Source of the DNA: Hyphomonadaceae bacterium
GTDB lineage: Bacteria; Pseudomonadota; Alphaproteobacteria; Caulobacterales; Hyphomonadaceae
Length of the DNA: 38,571 nt
Assembly: GCA_022760335.1 (NCBI GenBank)
Contig: JALEGE010000128.1
Coordinates: 1-38,571, forward strand
Reading direction: 5' to 3'
In this document: one piece after another, positions 23,276 through 30,623 of the stretch
Position numbering within the stretch: position 1 is the stretch's first letter
Layout of the letters: the number at the start of each line of letters is the position of its first letter
Translations under genes and position numbers: made by a program
The notes under the pieces: model-generated
What the model was told of the DNA's origin: nothing
Databases searched by the model: none
The model's input: only the letters and a program-made list of their open reading frames with translations

Positions 23276-23285
23276 GAGTCCTCCC

Positions 23286-25622
23286 ATGTCGTCTCTTTCC
23301 CGCTTTATGAATTTCTCTACGGTCTCGGCCGCCGCCCTTCTCGGCCTCTCGCCCCTCGCAACCGCGCAAACACCGGCCGAGGATGATCCTCTGGTCCAGA
23401 ACACCATCACCGTGACGGTGCAAAAGCGCGAGCAAAGCCTGCAGGATGTGCCGGTTACCCTGTCGGCGCTCGACGATCAGATCCTCACCGAACTGGGCCT
23501 GGATGAGTTTGACCAGGTCGCCCGCTTCATTCCCGGCCTTGAGGTCCAGGAGCAAAGCCCGAACAATCCCGGCTTCGTGATCCGCGGCATTACCTCTGAC
23601 AGCGGCGAGGCCAATATCGAGCCCCGCATCGCCGTCTTCCAGGATGGTGTTTCCATCTCGCGTTCGCGCGGCTCCATCGTGGAGCTGTTCGACCTTGAAC
23701 GCGTCGAGGTCGCCAAAGGTCCGCAGCCGACCCTGTTCGGGCGCGGCGCTCTGATCGGCGGTATCAACGTGATCCAGGCCAAGCCGCAATTTGAGGGGGG
23801 TGGCCATGTCACGGCCGGCCTCGGCAATCTGGGCGAGATCTATCTCGACGGCCATATCACCGGCCCAATCGTGGACGACATGCTGGCCTTCCGCCTGGCC
23901 GCGCGTTCGCGCCGCCGTCAGGGCTTCGTCGACAGCCTCAATCCCGAGGAAGAGGATTTCAATTCCGAGAGCATGGATGCTTTCCGCGCCTCGCTCGCCT
24001 ACACGCCGACCAGCGACCTGCGCTTCGACCTGATCCTGAACTATCAGGAAGACAAGCCCTCGGGTACAAGCTTCAAGTCTGGCGCGTTCGAGCCTGTCCC
24101 TGGCGCCTCGACCGATGCCTGGGATCCGGCCTTCCTGAACACGTTCGGCAATTTCCTGGGCGGCAAGGGCTTGGGCACAGAACGTGAGATCTTCTCCTCC
24201 ACCCTGTTGGCCGAGTGGCAAATCAATGACGCTCTCACGCTGACCTCGATCACCGGCAACCGGAATTTCGAGAGTGTTGAAGTGTTCGATCCGGACGGCT
24301 TCGCCCTGCCGCTCTTGATCTTCGCCGAGGATGCAGAGGGTGACCAGTTCAGCCAGGAATTCCGGGTGAATTTCGATGATGGTGGCCCGCTCACCGGCTT
24401 TGCCGGCATCAGCTATATCAATGAGGATGGCCGCCAATTCGTGCCGCTGACCTATGACGAGCGCGCCGTGCAGGCCTTCCTTGGCGGCTTTATCGTGCCA
24501 CCTGTGGCCCCGCCGGTGGAGGCGCTGCCAGCCATCAACCTCACTGCACTGCAGCAGTCGGGCGGGACCCTGGTCGTGCCACTGAAGCCGATCCACAATG
24601 AGTTCTACGCCAATACCGGCAAGACCGAGAGCGTGGATATCTTCGCGGACGGCACCTTCGCCGTAACGCCGAAACTGGAGCTCACCGCAGGTGTGCGCTA
24701 CACGCAGGATGACAAGACCACTGGTATCGAGGTCGGCAACCTTAATGGCCCGTCCAACCTGACCTTTGGCGGGATCTTCGTCACCGCCGGCACCGGCCCG
24801 GCGGAAAACGCCCTCGGCACCGCGCGCCTGACCTCCAGCGATACATTCGATGGCGTCACATGGCGTCTGGCGGCGAAGTATGAGCTGACCGAGGACTGGA
24901 ACCTGTTCGCCAACACAGCGCGCGGCCGTCGCCCGGACGTGATCACGGCCTCGACCACTGATGCGGCGAACCGGTTCACCCAACTGCCGGCCGAGGAAGT
25001 TGATAGCTACGAGATCGGCACCAAGGGCTTCCTGTTCGAGGGTGATCTCGCCCTGGATGCCTCGGTCTTCTATTACGACTACACCAATTTCCAGACTTCG
25101 ATCATCGATGATAATGGCGTAATCGTGCCCCTGAATGCTGGCAACGCGACCAGCTATGGCCTTGAGACCCAAGCCAATTGGAACGTGTCGGAGAATTTCG
25201 ACTTCGTCGCCTCCTATGGCTACAACCGTGCCCGCTTTGAGGATGAAGTGGACGGCCAGCCGCAAGAATTCGGCGGCAACAAGCTGCGCCTGTCGCCCGA
25301 CCACACATTCGCGACCTTCGCGCGGTTCAATTTCGACACGCCTGTCGGCAATCTGCGCCTGGTGCCGAACCTGACCTGGCAATCAGAAGTGTTCTTCGAC
25401 AATACAGAGCGCGATCTGATCAGCCAGGATGGCTATTTCCTGGTGAACTTCGATGCCGCCCTCACCTTCGACAACGGGCTGGAGCTGCAATATTACATCA
25501 AGAACGCCTTCGATGAGGAATATCTCATCGATGCCGGCAATACCGGCGATGCCTTTGGCATCCCAACCTTCATCTCCGGCAAGCCGCTGCAATGGGGTGT
25601 GCGCGTTCGCAAGGACTTCTAG
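23286..25622 (+). CDS. TonB-dependent outer-membrane receptor
   Basis: 778 residues. Signal peptide to about residue 28 (cleavage near ATAQ), then a TonB box-like ITVTVQKREQSLQDVPV. The plug has FIPGLEVQEQSP, GFVIRGITSDSG, FQDGVSISRSRGS, ELFDLERVEVAKGPQ and LFGRGALIGGINVI. The 22-strand barrel ends with ...PLQWGVRVRKDF, a final Phe as required by BAM. It belongs to the large class of receptors common in Caulobacterales and Sphingomonadales, many of which take up sugars, aromatic or lipid compounds rather than siderophores. No transcription factor or FecR is nearby. Neighbours with export signals (the lactonase-like lipoprotein and the M20 enzyme) suggest it imports something they act on. Confidence 0.93.
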   Translation: MSSLSRFMNFSTVSAAALLGLSPLATAQTPAEDDPLVQNTITVTVQKREQSLQDVPVTLSALDDQILTELGLDEFDQVARFIPGLEVQEQSPNNPGFVIRGITSDSGEANIEPRIAVFQDGVSISRSRGSIVELFDLERVEVAKGPQPTLFGRGALIGGINVIQAKPQFEGGGHVTAGLGNLGEIYLDGHITGPIVDDMLAFRLAARSRRRQGFVDSLNPEEEDFNSESMDAFRASLAYTPTSDLRFDLILNYQEDKPSGTSFKSGAFEPVPGASTDAWDPAFLNTFGNFLGGKGLGTEREIFSSTLLAEWQINDALTLTSITGNRNFESVEVFDPDGFALPLLIFAEDAEGDQFSQEFRVNFDDGGPLTGFAGISYINEDGRQFVPLTYDERAVQAFLGGFIVPPVAPPVEALPAINLTALQQSGGTLVVPLKPIHNEFYANTGKTESVDIFADGTFAVTPKLELTAGVRYTQDDKTTGIEVGNLNGPSNLTFGGIFVTAGTGPAENALGTARLTSSDTFDGVTWRLAAKYELTEDWNLFANTARGRRPDVITASTTDAANRFTQLPAEEVDSYEIGTKGFLFEGDLALDASVFYYDYTNFQTSIIDDNGVIVPLNAGNATSYGLETQANWNVSENFDFVASYGYNRARFEDEVDGQPQEFGGNKLRLSPDHTFATFARFNFDTPVGNLRLVPNLTWQSEVFFDNTERDLISQDGYFLVNFDAALTFDNGLELQYYIKNAFDEEYLIDAGNTGDAFGIPTFISGKPLQWGVRVRKDF

Positions 25623-25642
25623 AAGGCTCTAATCCTTGATCA

Positions 25643-25677
25643 GGGGCGCGCTATAATCGGCGCGCCCCTTTTCTTTT
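25643..25677 (+). terminator. Terminator of the TonB-dependent receptor gene
   Basis: Perfect 9-base stem GGGGCGCGC / GCGCGCCCC with an 8-base loop, then TTTTCTTTT. It begins about 20 bases after the stop. Confidence 0.92.
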
Positions 25678-25719
25678 CGCTCGGTGCGCGATTAGCTGGG
25701 AGATGTCTGGAGGTGCCTC

Positions 25720-27096
25720 ATGATCCGTTCGCTCGCGCTTGCGCTCGCCCTGTCCACCGCTGCTGGCTGTGCCACGGCGCAACCGGCTTCCCCCCTGCAG
25801 CCCCCGCCGGAAGGCCCCGTGGGTGGCGCCCTGATGGATGTCTACACCTGGCTGCACTCCAACCCCGAACTCTCTTTCCAGGAAGCCAATTCCAGCGCCA
25901 TGCTGGCGGCCGAACTTGACGCGCTGAACTTCGAGGTCACCACCCGTCTTGGCGATGCCTGGGTCCGTGCCAAGGCCGAGGATATCCAGGGCCAGGTGAT
26001 CGACGAGGTTGGCGGCTATGGCGTGGTCGGCGTGTTGCGCAACGGGGATGGCCCGACCGTGCTGATCCGTGCCGACATGGACGCTCTGCCTGTGTATGAG
26101 CGCACCAGCCTCAGCTTTGCCTCAGAGGTGGTCGACACGACCTGGAGTGGGGTGGAGAACGGCGTGATGCATGCCTGCGGGCATGATGTGCACATGACAG
26201 TGTGGGCCGGGGTGGCGCGCGCGCTGGCCCAACGCGCTGATGAATGGTCGGGCACGCTGGTGATGATCCTGCAACCGGCAGAGGAGTTGGGCCTTGGCGC
26301 CCAGGCCATGCTGGCTGACGGCCTGTTCGAGCGTTTTCCGGTGCCGGACTATAATCTCGCCCTGCATGTCTCGGCCAGTCAGCCGGCCGGCAAGGTGGCC
26401 TATTCCTCCGGCTATGCCCTGGCCAATGTCGACAGTGTCGATATCCACGTAAAAGGCGTTGGTGGGCATGGCGCTTATCCTCACACCACCAAAGACCCTG
26501 TCGTGGTCGCAGCCCATATCGTCACCGCCCTGCAGAGCCTGGTTTCGCGCAATCTCGACCCACAGGAGCCCGGCGTGGTGACGGTCGGTTCGATCCAGGC
26601 CGGCGCCAAGCACAATATCATATCGGATGAGGCACATCTGAAGCTCACCGTGCGCAGCTATAGCGACGAGACCCGCGCCCTGCTGTTGGAAGGCATCCAG
26701 CGCATTGCACGCGGCCAGGCCGAGACCTTCGGCGCACCAGAGCCGGAAATCATCATCGAGAGCGACTATACGCCCGCAACCTATAACGACCCGGCGCTCA
26801 CCGAGACTGCGATGGCGGCGATCGGCGCAGCGATCGGCATGGAAAATGTCGTATCCGTCTCGCCCGTTATGGGTGGGGAGGATTTCAGCCAATATGGACG
26901 CACTGGCGAGAAGATTCCCTCGCTGATCTTCTGGCTCGGCGCTGTGGCGCCGGAAACCTATGCCAGCAGCCAGGAGGGCGCGCTCGCCCTGCCCTCGCTT
27001 CACTCGCCCTTCTTTGCGCCTGATGCTGAGCCCACCATCGAGACAGGCGTGAAGGCCATGACCGCTGCGGCGCTTGATCTGTTCCAGGAAGACTGA
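25720..27096 (+). CDS. M20 family amidohydrolase with export signal
   Basis: 458 residues. Signal sequence MIRSLALALALSTAAGC is followed by ATAQPAS. It may be a lipoprotein (AAGC is a weak lipobox) or a Sec-cleaved protein. M20 motifs: ELSFQEANSS near the start, VLIRADMDALPV, HACGHDVHMT (metal ligands), QPAEELGLGAQAM with the catalytic Glu, and GGHGAYPHTTKDPV in the dimerisation domain. The final GGEDFSQY is the last metal ligand region. This is the hippurate/N-acyl-amino-acid hydrolase (M20D) pattern. Acting outside the cytoplasm is unusual for M20 enzymes but known. Ribosome site GGAGG 6 bases before ATG. It has its own promoter region after the receptor terminator. Confidence 0.9.
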   Translation: MIRSLALALALSTAAGCATAQPASPLQPPPEGPVGGALMDVYTWLHSNPELSFQEANSSAMLAAELDALNFEVTTRLGDAWVRAKAEDIQGQVIDEVGGYGVVGVLRNGDGPTVLIRADMDALPVYERTSLSFASEVVDTTWSGVENGVMHACGHDVHMTVWAGVARALAQRADEWSGTLVMILQPAEELGLGAQAMLADGLFERFPVPDYNLALHVSASQPAGKVAYSSGYALANVDSVDIHVKGVGGHGAYPHTTKDPVVVAAHIVTALQSLVSRNLDPQEPGVVTVGSIQAGAKHNIISDEAHLKLTVRSYSDETRALLLEGIQRIARGQAETFGAPEPEIIIESDYTPATYNDPALTETAMAAIGAAIGMENVVSVSPVMGGEDFSQYGRTGEKIPSLIFWLGAVAPETYASSQEGALALPSLHSPFFAPDAEPTIETGVKAMTAAALDLFQED

Positions 27097-27110
27097 GCAG
27101 AGACTTACCT

Positions 27111-27129
27111 GCATTCTCAGAGAGAATGC
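27111..27129 (+). terminator. Hairpin after the M20 gene
   Basis: Perfect 8-base stem GCATTCTC / GAGAATGC with a 3-base loop, 15 bases after the stop. No U-run, so termination is uncertain. The 160 bases to the next gene hold no coding signal and should contain its promoter. Confidence 0.5.
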
Positions 27130-27291
27130 TGCGGGAGGATGACGCGCGCCAGGCTTTCCAGTATAGGCGGCATTGGGCTGAGTCTGATGGACTGCGCGGG
27201 TGGAACTTGTTCCCCTCGGCGCACGATTTGCGCCCAAAAGAATACATACGGGACCCGGAAGGGCCCGCCCGTCCCCCCTGAGAGGATCCTC

Positions 27292-28071
27292 ATGACCTTT
27301 GACACGATTAAAGTGGAGCGTGCCGACGGCGCGATCGCGATTATCACACTCAATCGCGAAGACGCCCTGAACGCGTTCAACAAACAGCTCATGGATGAGC
27401 TGACGGAAGCGCTCGATACACTTGATGGCGACCCGGAAACGCGCTGTGTGATCATCACTGGCGCCGGCCGAGCCTTCGCCGCCGGCGCGGACATCAAGGA
27501 GATGCAGTCCAAATCCTTCCCACAGACCTATATGGAAGACTTCATCACCGCCAATTGGGAGCGCACCGCGCGCATGCGTACCCCGGTCATAGCGGCGGTG
27601 AACGGCTTTGCCCTTGGCGGCGGCTGTGAACTTGCCATGATGTGCGACTTCATCCTGGCCAGCGAGAAGGCCAAGTTCGGTCAGCCTGAGATCAATCTTG
27701 GCGTCTCCCCCGGCGCCGGCGGCACGCAGCGCCTGACACGCTTCATCGGCAAGTCCAAGGCGATGGAAATGTGCCTGACGGGCCGCATGATGGATGCCGA
27801 GGAGGCTGAGCGCTGTGGCCTGGTCTCCCGCATCGTCGCCCATGATGATCTCCTGGAAGAAGCCAAGACCGTGGCCCGCAAGATCGCGGAGAAGCCCGTG
27901 GTGGCGGCCATGATGACCAAGGAAATGGTCAACGCGGCCTATGAGACCACGCTCAGCCAGGGCGTGATGTATGAGCGCCGCCTGTTCCACGCACTCTTCG
28001 CCACTGACGACCAGGCAGAGGGCATGGAGGCCTATGTCGAAAAGCGCACACCGCACTTCCTGCACAAGTAG
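27292..28071 (+). CDS. Enoyl-CoA hydratase
   Basis: 259 residues from ATG 27292, with AGAGGA upstream. The open frame extends 51 codons further up without a ribosome site or similarity. Crotonase motifs: [12 protein letters not shown] (oxyanion hole), [20 protein letters not shown] with the first catalytic Glu, and [20 protein letters not shown] with the second. The C-terminus is of the common length. Reaction: hydration of trans-2-enoyl-CoA in beta-oxidation and amino acid breakdown. Gene order enoyl-CoA hydratase, rpsT, dnaA is the same as in Caulobacter, so this looks like ancestral chromosome structure. Confidence 0.95.
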   Translation: MTFDTIKVERADGAIAIITLNREDALNAFNKQLMDELTEALDTLDGDPETRCVIITGAGRAFAAGADIKEMQSKSFPQTYMEDFITANWERTARMRTPVIAAVNGFALGGGCELAMMCDFILASEKAKFGQPEINLGVSPGAGGTQRLTRFIGKSKAMEMCLTGRMMDAEEAERCGLVSRIVAHDDLLEEAKTVARKIAEKPVVAAMMTKEMVNAAYETTLSQGVMYERRLFHALFATDDQAEGMEAYVEKRTPHFLHK

Positions 28072-28083
28072 ACGAATGCGGCC

Positions 28084-28112
28084 TTGACGGGCGGGGCGTG
28101 GCTGAGGTATCC
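28084..28112 (+). promoter_or_regulatory. Probable rpsT promoter
   Basis: TTGACG at 28084-28089, 17 bases, then GTATCC at 28107-28112. The -35 is close to the alphaproteobacterial consensus, the -10 is weak. A small GCCC-ttc-GGGC hairpin lies between it and the gene (about 28126-28135). Confidence 0.4.
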
Positions 28113-28150
28113 GACCCGCTTCTTGCCCTTCGGGCATCCAGGAGATTTTG

Positions 28151-28414
28151 ATGGCGAATACGAAGTCAGCCAAGAAAATGGTGCGCAAGATTGCGCGCCG
28201 CACGGAAGTGAACACATCACGTCGCTCGCGTGTGCGCACCCATGTGCGCCGTGTGGAAGAGGCGATCGCATCTGGCGACAAGGCCGCGGCCGAAGCTGCC
28301 CTGCGTGATGCCCAGCCGGAGATCATGCGTGCGGTGACCAAAGGCGTGATGCACAAGAACACCTCGGCGCGGAAAATTTCCCGCCTGTCCGCGCGCGTGA
28401 AGGCGCTCGGCTAA
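28151..28414 (+). CDS. rpsT: Small ribosomal subunit protein S20
   Basis: 87 residues from ATG 28151 with AGGAG ten bases upstream. A TTG directly before it would add only one residue. Starts [20 protein letters not shown], the standard S20 N-terminus, and has the triple-helix, Lys/Arg/Ala-rich composition with [17 protein letters not shown] near the end. It binds 16S rRNA early in 30S assembly. It lies directly upstream of the dnaA leader and has its own strong terminator. Confidence 0.97.
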   Translation: MANTKSAKKMVRKIARRTEVNTSRRSRVRTHVRRVEEAIASGDKAAAEAALRDAQPEIMRAVTKGVMHKNTSARKISRLSARVKALG

Positions 28415-28444
28415 AAAATCAAGACCGCATACGGACAAAAAAGA

Positions 28445-28473
28445 GCTCGCAGGGCAACCTGCGGGCTTTTTTT
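28445..28473 (+). terminator. rpsT terminator
   Basis: GCTCGCAGG-gcaa-CCTGCGGGC (one G-U pair) followed by seven T. It isolates dnaA transcription from rpsT. Confidence 0.95.
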
Positions 28474-28965
28474 GGAGCCACCACCGCGTTAGAGTAATGC
28501 AGCTAAAGTGTAGCTCCGTAGAGTGCTCTTCAGGCCCGCTGTTTTTCGCAGGCAGAGTCGCAAAAAAATGTCAATTCGGAATGCTGCGAATTTCACTGTA
28601 AATTTCGTTGTAACTGGTCTGTGTGCCCGACCTCTGGGCAATCCTGCCAACATGCGCCGGGAAATTCACACACCATCTGGGTACCGAGTATTACAGACTA
28701 ACAACTCACTGTAAGTGTTTACGTTTTTTCAGCAGGCTTGGTGAAAAAAAAGTAAGCATTTCAAGTAACGCGAGAGTGTCAACAGGCATTGATCACCGAA
28801 TCATTGAATTTCGCTGTTGTGCCGAAAGGGGCCTGTGCGGTACGGTTTGGAAGTCCCGAGTTTATCACCGCATACGCACTAAATTTACCCCGACCAGAAG
28901 GGCCGGGACAGTTGAGTTTTGCTGTAGAGTATCAGGGGAAGCACAGCTCTAGAAAGGGGGCACCG
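28474..28965. promoter_or_regulatory. AT-rich dnaA leader, possible origin-related region
   Basis: 490 bases without a credible gene between rpsT and dnaA, clearly more AT-rich than the flanks, with A/T runs at 28561-28568, 28724-28729 and 28743-28750. It holds two GANTC sites (28555-28559 and 28798-28802), which are CcrM methylation targets in Caulobacterales and control dnaA there. It also holds a repeated motif AATTTCRYTGTAA, listed separately. No box matching TTATNCACA was seen on either strand. It must at least carry the dnaA promoter. Whether oriC lies here or elsewhere, as in Caulobacter where it is next to hemE, cannot be decided. Confidence 0.55.
28589..28613 (+). repeat. Tandem 12-base repeat in the dnaA leader
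   Basis: AATTTCACTGTA directly followed by AATTTCGTTGTA and then A. A third copy, AATTTCGCTGTT, is at 28807-28818, and a partial fourth, AACTCACTGTAA, at 28703-28714. TCACTGTAA occurs exactly in copies one and four. Spacing between copies is irregular except for the tandem pair. Confidence 0.6.
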
Positions 28966-30417
28966 ATGGGGTCTCGCAAGAAAGAAGAAAACAAGGCTGC
29001 GTCCACCAAAGACAGCATGGCGGGCAGTACCGGCGCGCCGGCAATTTGGAATCTCACGCGTAAGGATCTGAAAGGTCTGGTCTCATCCTCAGACTTTGAC
29101 CGCTATATTTCAGAACTGAAAATCATCGCTGAGCGTGACGGCAAGATTATCATCGCGGCTCGTACCCGCCTTACGGCAGATCGGGTGCGCGGTGAGCACC
29201 AGCGTCTTCTGCAACGCGTCTGGCGCTCGCATGATCCACGCGATCGGATTATCGACGTCATCGCATGGGATCGTGACGGCGCAGACTATTCTGAGCTGCT
29301 CGGCAATGACCCCTGGGCCGAAGATGTTGTGCCCGATGCCCACAAGACTGAGGCTCGGCCTGCAAACGAGAGCACGATCAGCGGCGAACGCCGGGATTAC
29401 ACCTTCGACAATCTTGTCGTCGGCCCGTTCAACCAGACGGCCTATGATCTGGTGCGCCACATTGCCGATGACGGCGAACTACCCGCCAATGTCATCCTCA
29501 TCTATGGTCTGCAGGGCGTTGGCAAAACGCACATGATTACCGCTCTACAACAGCATGTGGAGCAGGCCGAAGACACGCGCGAAATCTTCTACATCACGGC
29601 AGAGGATTTCCAGAATGAGTATATTGCCGGCGCCATGGCGCGCGATACGCGTGAGTTGAAGGCAAAACTGCGTGCCTGCGATATTGTGCTGATCGATGAT
29701 CTGCAGAACATCGCCAATGCCAAGGGCACGGATGCGGAGTTCTGCCGCAATCTGCGCTCGATCACCGAAGCGGGTGGCCTTGTGATTCTCACGACGGATA
29801 CCGCTCCCGGAAAACTGGACGGCTTCTCCACACGAGTCATGAGCCAGATCCGTGGCGCCATGTCGGTCGAGATCAAGGCCCCGGACAAGGCAGTGCGCCT
29901 GAAGATCCTGCGCCGCTTCGTCGACCGGCTTCAGGCACAGCGTCCGGCCTTCGAGGTTTCCGACGCCATGCTGGAGCAGATCAACCAGCGCATTCGCGGC
30001 CAGGGCCGGGAATTGCTGGGCGGATTGCTGGGTCTCTATTCGGAATGTAGCCTTGGCACGCTGGCACCGACCCAGGATATGCTGGCGCGCGTGCTCGACA
30101 AGCTGGCCGGTGCGGTCACCAATCCGAAGATCAGTGACATCAAGCAGGCCACTTGCGAGATGTTCGATCTCACCAAGGCTGAGATCGAAGGTCCGCGCAA
30201 GCTGCAACGGATTGTCTATGCCCGTCATCTGGCCATGTTCCTGTGCCGGGAAATGACGGACAAATCCTACCCCACCATCGCCCGCTCCTTCGGAAAAAGA
30301 GACCATACTTCAATCATGTACGCGGTTGAGCGTGTGACGGCGTATCTGGAAAAGCGCACTGATACCCCGCAACATCTCGACCAGTTGCGTGAGAGAATTT
30401 ATCAGCTGCAACGCTGA
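28966..30417 (+). CDS. dnaA: Chromosomal replication initiator DnaA, divergent form
   Basis: 483 residues from ATG 28966 (AAAGGGGG five bases upstream). The open frame runs 59 codons further up, but that part is leader. Domain I about 25-105 (WNLTRKDLKGLVSSSDFDRY), short linker, AAA+ domain from about 143 (YTFDNLVVGPFNQTAY). Walker A is GLQGVGKT (K187), not the usual GGxGLGKT. Walker B VLIDD (D244, D245), sensor 1 D278, sensor 2 R348. From Walker B to the end of box VII it aligns with E. coli DnaA without a gap. There, the arginine finger R285 is Gln (Q294) and the ssDNA-contacting R245 is Gly (G254). Domain IV keeps RDHT (445-448) but reads GKRDHTS, with SYPTIA for SLPEIG and YARH for RPRQ. 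Position before dnaN supports it being the working dnaA. Confidence 0.93.
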   Translation: MGSRKKEENKAASTKDSMAGSTGAPAIWNLTRKDLKGLVSSSDFDRYISELKIIAERDGKIIIAARTRLTADRVRGEHQRLLQRVWRSHDPRDRIIDVIAWDRDGADYSELLGNDPWAEDVVPDAHKTEARPANESTISGERRDYTFDNLVVGPFNQTAYDLVRHIADDGELPANVILIYGLQGVGKTHMITALQQHVEQAEDTREIFYITAEDFQNEYIAGAMARDTRELKAKLRACDIVLIDDLQNIANAKGTDAEFCRNLRSITEAGGLVILTTDTAPGKLDGFSTRVMSQIRGAMSVEIKAPDKAVRLKILRRFVDRLQAQRPAFEVSDAMLEQINQRIRGQGRELLGGLLGLYSECSLGTLAPTQDMLARVLDKLAGAVTNPKISDIKQATCEMFDLTKAEIEGPRKLQRIVYARHLAMFLCREMTDKSYPTIARSFGKRDHTSIMYAVERVTAYLEKRTDTPQHLDQLRERIYQLQR

Positions 30418-30426
30418 TCAAACCTC

Positions 30427-30463
30427 TGCAAGCCCTGCTTTCCCCATTTCAGGGCTTGCATTT
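30427..30463 (+). terminator. dnaA terminator, first hairpin
   Basis: Perfect 11-base inverted repeat TGCAAGCCCTG / CAGGGCTTGCA with a 12-base loop, then TTT. It starts 10 bases after the dnaA stop. Confidence 0.8.
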
Positions 30464-30484
30464 CTCGCGAATTCACCAAGTGTA

Positions 30485-30531
30485 GCGGCCCACCCAAATC
30501 CCATTCGGGAACATGAGGTGGGCCGCCTTTT
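30485..30531 (+). terminator. Second, branched hairpin between dnaA and dnaN
   Basis: Outer stem GCGGCCCACC / GGTGGGCCGC, an inner TCCC-att-cGGGA hairpin, and a CTTTT tail. With the first hairpin it makes two terminators in series, leaving about 90 bases for a separate dnaN promoter. Confidence 0.8.
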
Positions 30532-30623
30532 CCGCAGCGCCGCTCCCTATATGGATGCTGGTTCTCTCGGAAGCCGGCGGATACAAGTTTTCCTGATGCG
30601 ACTGTCTTGATGAGGCGCCCATA

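Noticed and set aside
23193-25382. Long open frame (729 codons) on the minus strand opposite the TonB receptor
   Set aside because: It is an antisense shadow caused by GC-rich codon bias. The plus-strand gene has a signal peptide, TonB box, plug motifs and a terminal Phe, and the antisense product has no family features.
26122-28362. Long open frame (746 codons) on the minus strand
   Set aside because: It runs across three well-identified plus-strand genes (M20 enzyme, enoyl-CoA hydratase, rpsT), so it is a shadow.
28623-28952. Open frame of 109 codons in the dnaA leader
   Set aside because: No ribosome site, atypical composition rich in Cys and Arg, and it lies in AT-rich regulatory DNA.
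28474-28965. Canonical DnaA boxes (TTATNCACA) as proof of oriC
   Set aside because: I searched both strands by eye and found none with fewer than two mismatches, so I do not call an origin here.
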